From Mycobacterium sp. PSTR-4-N (GTDB lineage: Bacteria; Actinomycetota; Actinomycetes; Mycobacteriales; Mycobacteriaceae): a stretch of DNA of 64,000 nt. The position numbers were made by a program, and so were the translations under genes. Location: the NCBI RefSeq assembly GCF_022348085.1, contig NZ_JAKRFN010000005.1:186001-250000 (forward strand), written 5' to 3'. Positions 1-9,022 of this stretch are shown piece after piece. Numbering within the stretch: the stretch's first letter is position 1; every line of letters starts with the position of its first letter. Under the pieces are notes generated by a model that saw only the letters and a program-made list of their open reading frames with translations, had not been told where the DNA came from and did no database searches.

Positions 1-302
1 TGTACGCCGAACCCGTCGTCGGAAAAGTTCTGTGGGCCGGTGTCGGCCACCAGTTCCGTGAAGCGCTGCTTGCCGGCCTCGGTGAGCTGGTAGACGCGAC
101 GCGCGCGGCGCACCTTGAGGGTGCCCTCCGGTGCCGCGTCCTCGACGATCAGCCCATCGGCCTGCATGCGGCGCAACGCGGGATACAGAGAACCGTAGGA
201 GAACGCGCGGAACGCCCCCAGCAGGCCCGTCAACCTCTTGCGCAATTCGTAGCCGTGCATCGGCGATTCCTGGAGCAACCCGAGAATGGCGAGTTCCAGC
301 AT
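1..302 (-). CDS. PadR-family transcriptional regulator (C-terminus cut by window edge)
   Basis: The N-terminal winged helix is complete: MLELAILGLLQESPMHGYEL opens the protein, followed by a YPALRRMQADGLI segment (recognition helix and wing region) and YQLTEAGKQRF, all typical of PadR. The ATG at 302-300 is preceded by a strong GGAGGAGG. The C-terminal part lies beyond base 1. By gene order it matches the PadR gene beside ino1 at the left end of the mycobacterial ponA1-dnaB region (Rv0047c position). PadR proteins are dimeric repressors, and the ligand and target cannot be told from this sequence. It is transcribed away from the rest of the region, with no gene between it and the DUF1707 gene. 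Confidence 0.9.
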   Translation of the reverse strand, partial: MLELAILGLLQESPMHGYELRKRLTGLLGAFRAFSYGSLYPALRRMQADGLIVEDAAPEGTLKVRRARRVYQLTEAGKQRFTELVADTGPQNFSDDGFGV

Positions 303-416
303 TCGGGCACCTCCTCCATGAATCAGCCGCTACGACGGTTCGACACCTCGCGCAATAGTATCGCGCCGATATATTGATCGCCACAGGGGTGCCCGGGAGG
401 GAGTGCCGGGAAAGCG

Positions 417-1286
417 TCAGTCGTTGGCGTAGCTGACGCGTTTGACGGTCAGATCGCCGTTGAGCTCCAGGTAACCGCTGTTCCCGAAGTTGGGGCTGAC
501 GTAGACACTGATCTCGATGCTCTCCGGTGGCGCCGTCATATCGCTGTTGGCCCCGATGCTGATGTACGTCGTCTTCACTTCTTTCGGATCGATGCCGACC
601 GTCTCAGGGGCGCCGCGCACGATCCCGACGAGCTTCGCGATGTCGAACGCTCCCAGATCGACGACACGAGCGTCGGAGCTCACACTCGTCTCGTCCGGGT
701 CGTCCCACCCGCCCCGATAGGAGTACCTCAGCACCCGCCGAGGTTCGGTCGGGTCGGGCCGCTCCAGCGAGGCGTAGTCGGAGTAGATGGTCATCGAGTA
801 GCCCATCGTGTCGCCGAACTTCTGCTTCATCTGGGTGAACAGACCCGTGAGTCCGCCGAGGGAGTGCAGCTGCCGGGGTGGGGTGAGCACCTCGGCGGGA
901 ATGCCGTCGTCTTTCGCTCCGGGGTCGGAGGTGAAGTTCAACGGCGACGGCGTGTTGCCGTAGAGGCCCCACCCGACGGCGATCCCGAAGATCACCAGCA
1001 CCGCGGCCATCGCGATCCGGATGCCGACGCCACCCGGCAGTGACGGCAGCCGGCGCGGAGGTGTGCGCAGCTGGGTGGGCGCATTGCCGGTCTGCAGATC
1101 CGCGACGAGCTGCTGCAGCTCACCCAGCGTGGCCGCGTTGGTCGCGGATTTCACCCGCTCTCCGTGCTCGGTCATCGACAGCTGACCTTCGGCCAGCGCC
1201 GTGTCGAGGATCTGGCACGTGTCGGTGCGGTCACTGTCTTTTGCGCGTGTCCAGGACGTACCGCGAGCTGAGCTGCCGGGAGCCAC
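417..1286 (-). CDS. DUF1707 domain membrane protein (Rv0048c-like)
   Basis: The 289-residue product starts at a GTG and has a DUF1707 domain near residues 17-65 (SDRTDTCQ, LDTALAEGQLSM, EHGERV), a short linker, then one hydrophobic segment around residues 88-110 (RIAMAAVLVIFGIAVGWGLY). The rest is probably extracytoplasmic. DUF1707 is common in actinobacterial membrane-anchored proteins and has no defined biochemical role. Position between PadR and the DUF5318 gene matches Rv0048c. No earlier plausible start exists in this frame. Function unknown. Confidence 0.85.
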   Translation of the reverse strand: MAPGSSARGTSWTRAKDSDRTDTCQILDTALAEGQLSMTEHGERVKSATNAATLGELQQLVADLQTGNAPTQLRTPPRRLPSLPGGVGIRIAMAAVLVIFGIAVGWGLYGNTPSPLNFTSDPGAKDDGIPAEVLTPPRQLHSLGGLTGLFTQMKQKFGDTMGYSMTIYSDYASLERPDPTEPRRVLRYSYRGGWDDPDETSVSSDARVVDLGAFDIAKLVGIVRGAPETVGIDPKEVKTTYISIGANSDMTAPPESIEISVYVSPNFGNSGYLELNGDLTVKRVSYAND

Positions 1287-1396
1287 GACGAGATCGTAAG
1301 AGTTGGGTCGCCGATCCCGCAGGCCCGTGACCGACCCGAGGGCCTCGGGTGCCCGTCGCGCCTCCGCCGCCCCGGCGCCGACGTACTCTGGTCAGC

Positions 1397-1828
1397 GTGC
1401 GATTGCAGCGACAGGTGGTGGACTACGCCCTGCGGCGCCGGTCGCTGCTGGCCGAGGTGTATTCCGGGCGCACCGGCGTCTCGGAGGTCTGCGACGCGAA
1501 TCCCTATCTGTTGCGCGCCGCGAAGTTCCACGGCAAGCCCAGTTCGGTGATGTGTCCGATCTGCCGGAAGGAGCAGCTGACGCTCGTGTCGTGGGTGTTC
1601 GGCGATCACCTCGGCGCAGTGTCCGGGTCGGCGCGCACCGCCGAAGAGCTCGTCCTGCTGGCGACGCGTTACGACGAATTCTCGGTTCACGTTGTGGAGG
1701 TATGCCGGACGTGCAGCTGGAATCACCTGGTGAAGTCCTACGTGCTGGGCGCGATTCCGCCGCCCAAGGGATCCCGTCCGCGCCGCACGCAGACCGCGCG
1801 CGGCACGGCGCGGACGGCCAGTGAATAA
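1397..1828 (+). CDS. DUF5318 zinc-ribbon-like protein (Rv0049-like)
   Basis: The product is 143 residues from the GTG at 1397, chosen because the protein then begins VRLQRQVVDYALRRRSLL as in mycobacterial relatives; an upstream in-frame start at 1349 would add a low-complexity proline/arginine stretch. Two CxxC pairs (MCPICRKE and VCRTCSW) suggest a structural zinc site. No membrane segment or signal peptide is seen. The stop overlaps the ponA1 start by 8 bp, so the two are almost certainly cotranscribed and translationally coupled, linking this uncharacterised protein to cell-wall synthesis by context only. Confidence 0.85.
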   Translation: MRLQRQVVDYALRRRSLLAEVYSGRTGVSEVCDANPYLLRAAKFHGKPSSVMCPICRKEQLTLVSWVFGDHLGAVSGSARTAEELVLLATRYDEFSVHVVEVCRTCSWNHLVKSYVLGAIPPPKGSRPRRTQTARGTARTASE

Positions 1829-4343
1829 CCCGGGGCGCCCCGACCATTCCGCCGAGAGAGCCCGTGATGGGCGCAGACCGGCCGATGGCAGTGGCGCGCG
1901 ACCCCAACCCCGACCGCAGCAGCGGCCCGATGCTCCACGGCATCGGTCCGACGGTCCTGCGCGCCCACGTCCCGACGACCGGTTGACGACGGTGTTGCCG
2001 CCGGTTCGCGAGGAGCGGCCGCGGCATCTGAAGGATCCGATCGACGACGTCAAGCGGGCGCTCGACGGTCGTCCGCCGAAGCAACCGCCGCCGCCGCCGC
2101 GTCGCCCGACGGGCGGTGGCGGTCCGGGCGGGGGCGGTCCGTCGGGTCATCGACCCGGCTGGCGCGAGCAGATCAACTGGAGGTGGGTGCGCCGCGGCCT
2201 GGTCGCCGCCGCCGCCGTGCTCATCGTCTTGCCGCTGCTGACGTTCGGCATGGCGTACCTCATCGTCGACGTGCCCAACCCGGGCGACATCCGCACCGCG
2301 CAGGTGTCGACGATCCTGGCCAGCGACGGATCGGAGATCGCGAAGATCGTCCCGCCCGAGGGCAACCGGATCGACGTCGGCATCGACCAGATTCCGGTGC
2401 ATGTGCGCGACGCCGTGATGGCCGCCGAGGACCGCGACTTCTACTCCAATCCGGGCTTCTCGTTCACCGGCTTCCTGCGCGCCTTCAAGAACAACCTGTT
2501 CGGCGGCGACCTGCAGGGCGGGTCGACGATCACCCAGCAGTACGTGAAGAACGCTCTGGTCGGCGACGCTCGGTCGGGCGTGGGCGGGCTGGTCCGAAAA
2601 GCCAAGGAGCTGGTCATCTCGACGAAGATGTCCAGCGAGTGGTCCAAGGACCAGGTGATGCAGTCCTACCTGAACATCATCTATTTCGGTCGCGGCGCCT
2701 ACGGCGTGGCCGCTGCGTCGAAGGCGTACTTCAACAAGCCCGTCGAGCAACTCACCGTCGCCGAGGGTGCACTGCTCGCTGCGCTGATCCAGCGGCCGTC
2801 GGCGCTCGATCCCGCCGTCGACCCCGAAGCCGCGAACGACCGGTGGAACTGGGTGCTCGACGGCATGGTGGAGATCGGCGCGCTGTCGGCCAAGGACCGC
2901 GCAGCGCAGGTGTTCCCGCCGACGATCCCGCCGGACGCGGCGACCACCCAGAATCAGACGACCGGGCCCAACGGCCTGATCGAACGCCAGGTGATCAACG
3001 AGCTGATGGACATCTTCAACATCAGCGAACAGCAGCTCAACACCGAGGGCCTGCAGGTCACGACGACCATCGACCCGAAGGCGCAGTCGGCTGCTCTGGA
3101 CGCGGTCGACGAGTACATGGACGGTCAGGACCCGGACATGCGCACGGCGGTGGTGTCCATCGACCCCAAGACCGGCGGAGTGAAGGCCTACTACGGCGGC
3201 TCGGACGCCAACGGATTCGACTTCGCCCAAGCCGGATTGCCGACCGGATCGTCGTTCAAGGTGTTCGCGTTGATCGCCGCGCTGCAGCAGGGCATGGGTC
3301 TGGGCTACCAGGTGGACAGCTCGCCGCTGACGGTCGACGGCATCAAGATCACGAACGTCGAGGGCAGCAGCTGCGGCAACTGCAACATCGCCGAGGCGTT
3401 GAAGAGGTCGTTGAACACCAGCTACTACCGGCTGATGCTCAAGCTGAAGAACGGTCCCCAGGATGTGGCCGATGCCGCGCACGCGGCCGGTATCGCCGAG
3501 AGCTTCCCCGGTGTCGAGCACACGCTGTCCGAGGACGGCAAGGGCGGCCCGCCGAACAACGGCATCGTGCTGGGCCAGTACCAGTCCCGGGTGATCGACA
3601 TGGCGTCGGCCTACGCGACGATCGCGGCGTCCGGGGTGTACCACAAGCCGCACTTCGTGCAGAAGGTCGTCAATTCCGAGGGCACTGTCCTGTTCGACGC
3701 GACCCAGGAGGACAACGCGGGCGAGCAGCGCATCGACAAGGCCGTGGCCGACAACGTCATCGCGGCCATGCAGCCGATCGCCGGGTACTCGAACGGTCAC
3801 GCGCTGGCCGGCGGTCGCCCGTCGGGCGCCAAGACCGGAACCAACCAGCTCGGTGACACCGGTGCCAACCGCGACGCCTGGATGGTCGGTTACACGCCGT
3901 CGTTGTCGACGGCCGTCTGGGTCGGCACCGTCGACGGCACGAAGCCGCTCGAGAACAAGTGGGGCTCACCGGTGTACGGATCGGGCATCCCGAGCGACAT
4001 CTGGAAGGCGACGATGGACGGTGCGCTGGACGGCACCGACAACGAGTCGTTCCCGAAGCCGGAGGAGATCGGCGGGTACGCCGGTGTGCCACAGGCCCCG
4101 CCACCACCGCCGTCGACCACGGTGGCGCCGCCGCCGTCCAACACGGTGATCCAGCCGACTCTCGAGATCGCGCCCGGCATCACGATCCCGTGGGGCCCGC
4201 CGACGACGGTGCCGGCAACGCCCGCGCCCGCACCGGACGGGGCGGCCCCCGGTCCCGAGGTGGTGCCCGGCGCGCCGTCGCCCGCCGTTCCGCCGCCCGG
4301 CGCTCCGGCTCCGCTGGTGCCTGGCGCGCCGCCGCCTCCGTGA
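1821..4343 (+). CDS. ponA1: Bifunctional penicillin-binding protein 1A (class A PBP)
   Basis: This enzyme polymerises lipid II glycan strands and crosslinks stem peptides in the periplasm. Order: a disordered Pro/Arg-rich cytoplasmic tail (residues 1-115), one transmembrane helix (about 124-145), a GT51 glycosyltransferase domain with catalytic Glu203 in the EDRDFY motif and GGSTITQQ, a transpeptidase domain with nucleophile Ser477 in SSFK, an SLN motif near residue 530 and KTGT at about 671, and a long Pro/Ala-rich C-terminal tail. All catalytic motifs are intact. Length (840 aa) fits mycobacterial PonA1. GTG start at 1821; the stop overlaps the next gene's GTG, so the DUF5318-ponA1-GT87 genes form one transcript. 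Confidence 0.97.
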   Translation: MNNPGRPDHSAERARDGRRPADGSGARPQPRPQQRPDAPRHRSDGPARPRPDDRLTTVLPPVREERPRHLKDPIDDVKRALDGRPPKQPPPPPRRPTGGGGPGGGGPSGHRPGWREQINWRWVRRGLVAAAAVLIVLPLLTFGMAYLIVDVPNPGDIRTAQVSTILASDGSEIAKIVPPEGNRIDVGIDQIPVHVRDAVMAAEDRDFYSNPGFSFTGFLRAFKNNLFGGDLQGGSTITQQYVKNALVGDARSGVGGLVRKAKELVISTKMSSEWSKDQVMQSYLNIIYFGRGAYGVAAASKAYFNKPVEQLTVAEGALLAALIQRPSALDPAVDPEAANDRWNWVLDGMVEIGALSAKDRAAQVFPPTIPPDAATTQNQTTGPNGLIERQVINELMDIFNISEQQLNTEGLQVTTTIDPKAQSAALDAVDEYMDGQDPDMRTAVVSIDPKTGGVKAYYGGSDANGFDFAQAGLPTGSSFKVFALIAALQQGMGLGYQVDSSPLTVDGIKITNVEGSSCGNCNIAEALKRSLNTSYYRLMLKLKNGPQDVADAAHAAGIAESFPGVEHTLSEDGKGGPPNNGIVLGQYQSRVIDMASAYATIAASGVYHKPHFVQKVVNSEGTVLFDATQEDNAGEQRIDKAVADNVIAAMQPIAGYSNGHALAGGRPSGAKTGTNQLGDTGANRDAWMVGYTPSLSTAVWVGTVDGTKPLENKWGSPVYGSGIPSDIWKATMDGALDGTDNESFPKPEEIGGYAGVPQAPPPPPSTTVAPPPSNTVIQPTLEIAPGITIPWGPPTTVPATPAPAPDGAAPGPEVVPGAPSPAVPPPGAPAPLVPGAPPPP

Positions 4344-5974
4344 CGTTACCGGTTCCGTCGGCCACCGAGTCGCCGGCACCAGTCGAATCGCCTGCTCCGC
4401 TGGCCGAGGATCGCCGGAGCCTCGACGACCGCGACCTTCCCAGCCGCACAGACACTCTCGGTGCCGCGCTGTCGGGCACCATCGGCGGTCCGGTCGGTCG
4501 GCACGCACTGATCGGCCGCACTCGTTTCCTGACCCCGCTGCGGGTGATGCTGATCATCGCGCTGGTGTTCCTGGCGTTGGGCTACTCCACCAAGGCGGCA
4601 TGCCTGCAGACGACCGGCGCGGGGACAGCCGATCAGCGGGTCGGCAACTGGGCCAACAACCGGGCCTACTACGAGCTCTGTTACTCCGACACCGTGCCGC
4701 TCTACACCGCTGAGCTGCTCAATCTCGGGAAGTTCCCGTACAAGTCGAGCTGGTTGGAAACCGACGAGAAGGGCATGCCCCGGGTCCAGTACGACGGCAC
4801 CCCCGCGGTGCGGTACATGGAGTATCCGGTGTTGACCGGGATCTACCAGTACCTGTCGATGTCGCTGGCCAAGACGTACACGACCCTGACCAAGCTGACG
4901 TCGGTGCCGATCATCGCCGAGGTGGTGATGTTCTTCAACATCTCCGCGTTCGGCCTCGCGCTGGCCTGGCTCACCACCGTGTGGGCGACGGCGCTGCTGG
5001 CCGGCGCCCGGCGCATCTGGGACGCCGCATTGGTCGCGTCTTCTCCGCTGGTGATCTTCCAGATCTTCACCAACTTCGATGCGCTCGCGACCGCGGCCGC
5101 CGCCGGTGCACTGCTGGCCTGGGCGCGCCGAAAACCTGTCCTGGCGGGCGTGCTGATCGGCCTGGGGGTGGCCGCCAAGCTCTATCCGCTGCTGCTGCTG
5201 ATCCCCCTGCTGCTGTTGGCTGTTCGCACGTCACGGCTTCGGGAGCTCGCCAAGACGGCGCTCGCGGCCGCGGTGACCTGGCTGGTGGTCAACCTGCCGA
5301 TCATGGTGCTGTTCCCGCGGGGATGGTCGGAGTTCTTCCGGCTCAACACCCGTCGCGGTGACGACATGGATTCGCTCTACAACGTGGTGAAGTCGTTCAC
5401 CGGGTGGCAGGGGTTCGACCCGGATCTCGGCTTCTGGGAGCCGCCGGTGGTGCTCAACACCGTCACCGCCGCGCTGTTCGTGGCGTGCTGCATCGCGATC
5501 GCGTACGTGACGCTGACCGCTGCGCGTCGACCGCGCGTCGCCCAGATCGCGTTCCTGGTGGTGGCCGCGTTCCTGCTGACCAACAAGGTGTGGAGTCCGC
5601 AGTTCTCCCTGTGGTTGGTGCCGCTGGCGGTGTTGGCGCTGCCGCACCGGCGGGTGCTGCTGGCCTGGATGACGATCGACATGCTGGTCTGGGTGCCGCG
5701 CATGCTCTACCTGTTCGGTGAGCAGAACAAGGGCCTGCCCGAGCAGTGGTTCACCGCCACGGTGCTGCTCCGCGACATCGCGGTGGTGGTGTTGTGCGCG
5801 TTGATCATTCGCCAGATCTACCGGCCGGAGCTGGACCTGGTGCGCGGCCACGGCATCGACGATCCGGCCGGCGGGCCGTTCGACCGGGCTCCCGATGCGT
5901 ATCCGCCGTGGGTGCCGGACTGGTTGCAGCCACGGGGTCACATTCGGGCCCACCGGGCCAGCGCGAAGCTGTAG
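4340..5974 (+). CDS. GT87/DUF2029 polytopic glycosyltransferase-like membrane protein (Rv0051-like)
   Basis: The product has about 544 residues. The GTG at 4340 overlaps the ponA1 stop in a GTGA arrangement and starts VTLPVPSATES. Many hydrophobic helices are seen (for example LRVMLIIALVFLALGYS, AGVLIGLGVAAKLYPLLLLI, MVLFPRGW), with the AAKLYPL-type loop typical of the DUF2029/GT87 family of polyprenyl-phosphate-dependent mannosyl- and arabinosyl-transferases. The donor and acceptor are unknown. Synteny with Rv0051 and operon linkage to ponA1 suggest a cell-envelope glycan role (inference). The last 37 bp overlap the convergent DUF1206 gene. Confidence 0.85.
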   Translation: MTLPVPSATESPAPVESPAPLAEDRRSLDDRDLPSRTDTLGAALSGTIGGPVGRHALIGRTRFLTPLRVMLIIALVFLALGYSTKAACLQTTGAGTADQRVGNWANNRAYYELCYSDTVPLYTAELLNLGKFPYKSSWLETDEKGMPRVQYDGTPAVRYMEYPVLTGIYQYLSMSLAKTYTTLTKLTSVPIIAEVVMFFNISAFGLALAWLTTVWATALLAGARRIWDAALVASSPLVIFQIFTNFDALATAAAAGALLAWARRKPVLAGVLIGLGVAAKLYPLLLLIPLLLLAVRTSRLRELAKTALAAAVTWLVVNLPIMVLFPRGWSEFFRLNTRRGDDMDSLYNVVKSFTGWQGFDPDLGFWEPPVVLNTVTAALFVACCIAIAYVTLTAARRPRVAQIAFLVVAAFLLTNKVWSPQFSLWLVPLAVLALPHRRVLLAWMTIDMLVWVPRMLYLFGEQNKGLPEQWFTATVLLRDIAVVVLCALIIRQIYRPELDLVRGHGIDDPAGGPFDRAPDAYPPWVPDWLQPRGHIRAHRASAKL

Positions 5975-6744
5975 AGCCCGTAGCACGCGAAGCCGAGCGC
6001 GGCGAACCCGAGCAGCACACCCCCGGCAGGGGAATCGCCGAGTGTCTTGACCGCCGCGTCCAGCCCGGCGGCCTGGGACGGATCGGTGCGCACTGCGGCG
6101 ATCATCACCAGGATGCCGGTCAACGCGTACACCAGCCCCTCCGCGACGTACCCGTACGTTCCCAGCACCACGACGACCGGGCCGCCCGAGATCGTCAGAT
6201 CGTCGACGAATCGCCGGGACGCGCCCTTGAACGCGTAGTACCCGCCGATGACGGCGATGACGACGCCGACTGCGATCAGTGCGGCCCGGCCCCAAACAGA
6301 TTGCATCAGAACGAAACTGAGACCGGAGTTCCGCTCGCTGCTGGGCTGTCGGCTGCCGACGGCGAAGCGCACGCTGGTGTAGCCGACGCTGCAGTAGACC
6401 GCCACCAGGCCGAGGGCCTTGAGGCGATTACCGGGGCTGGTGTCTTCCGGATCGCTGCCGCGCTCGGCGGGATGCAGCCCGAAGATCGCCTCCGCCAGAC
6501 GCCAGGCGGCCAGCGGCACGAGAGCAACGGCGATCGCCCACAGGATCACCGCGCCGTCGGTGGTGCTGGCCACGGTCGCCATCGCTCCCGACGGGTCGGC
6601 GTTACCGCTCAGGCCGGAGGCGATCCTGACGATCACGTAGGCGATCAAGAAGTGCAGGGAGCCGCTCGCGATGAAACCCGCACGCGCCGCGCGGCGGATA
6701 CCGTTGTGCTGGACGAGCCGGTCGATGGGGAGCGGCTCGGACAC
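5938..6744 (-). CDS. DUF1206 integral membrane protein
   Basis: The 268-residue, strongly hydrophobic protein has about six predicted membrane helices arranged as three related two-helix units, each with an Arg/Ala-Gly-(F/Y) stretch near its first helix ([57 protein letters not shown]), the internal repeat pattern of DUF1206. No catalytic motif is visible and the role is unknown. It is convergent with and overlaps the 3' end of the GT87 gene by 37 bp. Confidence 0.8.
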   Translation of the reverse strand: MSEPLPIDRLVQHNGIRRAARAGFIASGSLHFLIAYVIVRIASGLSGNADPSGAMATVASTTDGAVILWAIAVALVPLAAWRLAEAIFGLHPAERGSDPEDTSPGNRLKALGLVAVYCSVGYTSVRFAVGSRQPSSERNSGLSFVLMQSVWGRAALIAVGVVIAVIGGYYAFKGASRRFVDDLTISGGPVVVVLGTYGYVAEGLVYALTGILVMIAAVRTDPSQAAGLDAAVKTLGDSPAGGVLLGFAALGFACYGLYSFALARWARM

Positions 6745-6863
6745 CAGAGCGCACTACCCGCGATGGTGGTCGGCGAAACGAGTGCTCCCGGGCGGTGTTT
6801 GCCCCCTTGCGCCGATGGTTATATTTGCTAACAACTCGATTTTTCACAGGCTGGAGTCGTCTC

Positions 6864-7163
6864 ATGGGTTTCCTCACCAAGACCGTGCCCGTCGCGGTCC
6901 TCCTGGGCGGCTTCGCCGCGGGCGCGTTGGGCTTCGGCGCGGCGACGTCGGTCGCCCAGCCGCCGCCCCCGCCTCCCGGACCGGCCGAGTTCCCCCCGAA
7001 CCCGCCGGGCGAGCCGGTGCCGAACTGGGCGCCGCGCAAGCCGGCCGACATGTGGAACGGCGAGCCCGTGGTGTGGACGTCGATGTGGGGTGGCCGCTGG
7101 GGTGTGTGGAAGCACGGCCAATTCATTACGCTGTCGTCCAACCCCGTCACCAACGGCGGCTGA
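6864..7163 (+). CDS. Small secreted proline-rich hypothetical protein
   Basis: The product is 99 residues from the ATG at 6864, supported by GGAG at 6852-6855; an upstream ATG at 6795 in frame has no such site. The N-terminus [20 protein letters not shown] followed by an Ala-rich stretch ending SVAQ looks like a Sec signal peptide with cleavage near ATSVAQ. The mature part is short, proline-rich then Trp-rich ([16 protein letters not shown]). I do not recognise a family. It sits between envelope genes and the ribosomal operon. Confidence 0.7.
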   Translation: MGFLTKTVPVAVLLGGFAAGALGFGAATSVAQPPPPPPGPAEFPPNPPGEPVPNWAPRKPADMWNGEPVVWTSMWGGRWGVWKHGQFITLSSNPVTNGG

Positions 7164-7249
7164 GCATCGGACTGGGCAGCTGCCTAGCTGCGCTATATAG
7201 TTGGCCCACGGCGCGACGCGCGCAGGCATTCGACGAAGTAGGAGCAACC

Positions 7250-7720
7250 ATGACCGGAATGGTGAGTCGGGTGCTGCGGACCGCGCTGGCGACGGCGGCG
7301 GCCGCGGGGGCGTTGTTCGGCGCGGCGGGTACCGCCCAGGCGGACTCGACCGACGACTATCCGATTCCACACCGCATCATCGTCACCCAGTGTGATGTCG
7401 AGCAGTACATGGCTGCCGCCCGCGACACCAGCCCGGTGTACTTCGAGCGGTACATGATCGACCGGAGCAACCGGCCGGCCGACGTTCAGCAGATGGCCTT
7501 CGACCGGATCCACTGGTTCTTCTCCCTCGACCCGGTCGCGAGGCGCCAGTACTCCGAGGACACCGCGACCAACGTCTTCTACGAGCAGACGGCCACGCGC
7601 TGGGGTAACTGGGCGAAGCTGTTCTTCAACAACAAGGGTGTCGTGGCGCATGCCACCGACGTCTGCATGAACTACCCCAAGGGCGACATGTCCGTCTGGG
7701 ACTGGCCCGTTCGCCGTTAG
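7250..7720 (+). CDS. Secreted DUF5078 family protein
   Basis: The product is 156 residues, with the ATG at 7250 preceded by AGGAG at 7240-7244. A signal peptide is clear ([20 protein letters not shown], Ala-rich core, then TAQADS with a probable cleavage after AQA). The mature domain ([20 protein letters not shown] ... [12 protein letters not shown]) has two Cys that could form a disulfide and resembles the mycobacterial DUF5078 secreted family. Role unknown. It reads toward rpsF, whose start lies 113 bp downstream of this gene's stop. Confidence 0.75.
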   Translation: MTGMVSRVLRTALATAAAAGALFGAAGTAQADSTDDYPIPHRIIVTQCDVEQYMAAARDTSPVYFERYMIDRSNRPADVQQMAFDRIHWFFSLDPVARRQYSEDTATNVFYEQTATRWGNWAKLFFNNKGVVAHATDVCMNYPKGDMSVWDWPVRR

Positions 7721-7784
7721 CGATTTCGTACCTTCCTCCCTGGTCATGTAGCCTGGGCCGGTTGCCGACGCAGGCGACCCTCCT

Positions 7785-7803
7785 GCCACGGACACGCCGT
7801 GGC
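7785..7803 (+). ncRNA. Hairpin in the rpsF 5' leader
   Basis: GCCACGG (7785-7791) and CCGTGGC (7797-7803) form a perfect 7-bp stem with a 5-nt loop, ending just before the rpsF ribosome binding site (AGAGGAGG, 7813-7820). A second possible stem, GCCTG/CAGGC (7751-7755 with 7771-7775), encloses CCG triplets. S6:S18 autoregulatory leaders with CCG-containing hairpins are known in other bacteria, so this may be a similar element. The transcription start is not known, so whether the first stem is transcribed is uncertain. Confidence 0.35.
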
Positions 7804-7833
7804 CGTCAGACCAGAGGAGGTGATGGGTTCCCT

Positions 7834-8124
7834 ATGCGTCCATACGAAATCATGGTCATCCTCGACCCCACACTCGACGAGCGCACCGTTGCTCCGTCAT
7901 TGGAGACGTTCCTGAACGTCATCCGCAAAGACGGTGGCAGCGTCGACAAGGTCGACATCTGGGGCCGGCGCCGGTTGGCGTACGAAATCGCCAAGCATGC
8001 CGAGGGCATCTACGCGGTGGTCGATGTCAAGGCAGAGCCCGCGACGGTGTCCGAGCTCGACCGTCAGCTCAACCTCAACGAGTCCGTGCTGCGGACCAAG
8101 GTGATGCGGACCGACAAGCACTAA
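7834..8124 (+). CDS. rpsF: 30S ribosomal protein bS6
   Basis: The 96-residue protein has the standard S6 opening [12 protein letters not shown] and [11 protein letters not shown]6 pairs with S18 on the platform of the 30S subunit. The ATG at 7834 is used rather than upstream in-frame starts because it gives the canonical N-terminus and lies after AGAGGAGGTGAT. It is first gene of the rpsF-ssb-rpsR-rplI operon. Confidence 0.98.
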   Translation: MRPYEIMVILDPTLDERTVAPSLETFLNVIRKDGGSVDKVDIWGRRRLAYEIAKHAEGIYAVVDVKAEPATVSELDRQLNLNESVLRTKVMRTDKH

Positions 8125-8190
8125 AGAGTGCCGATCGTCGGAGCCGCTGCGTAGGCTCGCGCCCAACGTCCGCTCACCTAGGAGGAACTC

Positions 8191-8703
8191 GTGGCTGGTG
8201 ACACCACCATCACCGTCGTAGGAAACCTGACCGCCGATCCGGAACTGCGTTTCACGCCGTCCGGTGCCGCGGTGGCCAACTTCACCGTTGCGTCCACCCC
8301 GCGCATCTACGACCGGCAGAGCGGGGAGTGGAAGGACGGCGAAGCGCTGTTCCTGCGGTGCAACATCTGGCGTGAGGCCGCCGAGAACGTGGCCGAGAGC
8401 CTCACCCGCGGGTCGCGCGTCATCGTGACGGGCCGGCTCAAGCAGCGCTCCTTCGAAACCCGCGAGGGCGAGAAGCGCACGGTGGTCGAGGTCGAGGTCG
8501 ACGAGATCGGGCCGTCGCTGCGGTACGCGACCGCGAAGGTGAACAAGGCGAGCCGCAGTGGCGGCGGCGGGGGCGGTTTCGGCGGCGGCGGCGGATCGTC
8601 GCGCGGCTCGGAGCAGCCCAGGTCGGGGGCGCAGGACGACCCGTGGGGCAGCGCGCCCGCGTCGGGCTCCTTCGGCGGTGCCGACGACGAACCGCCCTTC
8701 TGA
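8191..8703 (+). CDS. ssb: Single-stranded DNA-binding protein
   Basis: The product has 170 residues, GTG start at 8191 after AGGAGG. The N-terminal OB-fold ([54 protein letters not shown]) occupies about residues 1-115. A Gly-rich linker follows, and the conserved acidic tip DDEPPF at the C-terminus recruits replication and repair partners. Synteny between rpsF and rpsR is the standard bacterial arrangement and couples SSB supply to ribosomal protein expression. Confidence 0.98.
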   Translation: MAGDTTITVVGNLTADPELRFTPSGAAVANFTVASTPRIYDRQSGEWKDGEALFLRCNIWREAAENVAESLTRGSRVIVTGRLKQRSFETREGEKRTVVEVEVDEIGPSLRYATAKVNKASRSGGGGGGFGGGGGSSRGSEQPRSGAQDDPWGSAPASGSFGGADDEPPF

Positions 8704-8714
8704 GACAACACATT

Positions 8715-8728
8715 TCGGAACATTCCGA
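8715..8728. promoter_or_regulatory. 14-bp palindrome between ssb and rpsR
   Basis: TCGGAA-CA-TTCCGA is a perfect inverted repeat in the 50-bp gap between ssb and rpsR, flanked by repeated ACATTTC words. It could be a weak operator, an internal promoter element or an RNA hairpin. No matching known motif is recognised. Confidence 0.3.
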
Positions 8729-8753
8729 GACATTTCAAGAAAGAGTTAGACAC

Positions 8754-9011
8754 ATGGCCAAGTCCTCCACCAAGAGGCGTCCGGCTCCGGAGAAGCCGGT
8801 CAAGACACGCAAGTGCGTGTTCTGCTCGAAGAAGGGGCAGAACATCGATTACAAGGACACCGCGCTGCTGCGCACCTACATCAGCGAGCGCGGCAAGATC
8901 CGTGCCCGTCGGGTGACCGGCAATTGCGTTCAGCACCAACGCGATATCGCCATCGCGGTGAAGAACGCCCGCGAGGTCGCGTTGCTGCCGTTCAGCTCGT
9001 CGACGCGATAA
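8754..9011 (+). CDS. rpsR: 30S ribosomal protein bS18 (zinc-binding C+ form)
   Basis: The 85-residue protein starts [15 protein letters not shown]. Cys21-x2-Cys24 (KCVFC) and Cys58-x2-His61 (NCVQH) form a likely zinc knuckle. Mycobacteria usually carry two S18 genes, a zinc-containing C+ form in this operon and a Zur-repressed C- paralogue elsewhere; this is the C+ type. It partners S6 encoded two genes upstream. Confidence 0.97.
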   Translation: MAKSSTKRRPAPEKPVKTRKCVFCSKKGQNIDYKDTALLRTYISERGKIRARRVTGNCVQHQRDIAIAVKNAREVALLPFSSSTR

Positions 9012-9022
9012 GGACGATTGAG

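Noticed and set aside
1392..3800. 802-codon open frame on the minus strand opposite ponA1
   Set aside because: It is a high-GC shadow of ponA1; the translation is Arg/His/Asp-rich low complexity without family resemblance.
6671..7249. Long N-terminal extension of the DUF5078 gene
   Set aside because: The ATG at 7250 has a good ribosome binding site and signal peptide; the extension runs through the preceding gene.
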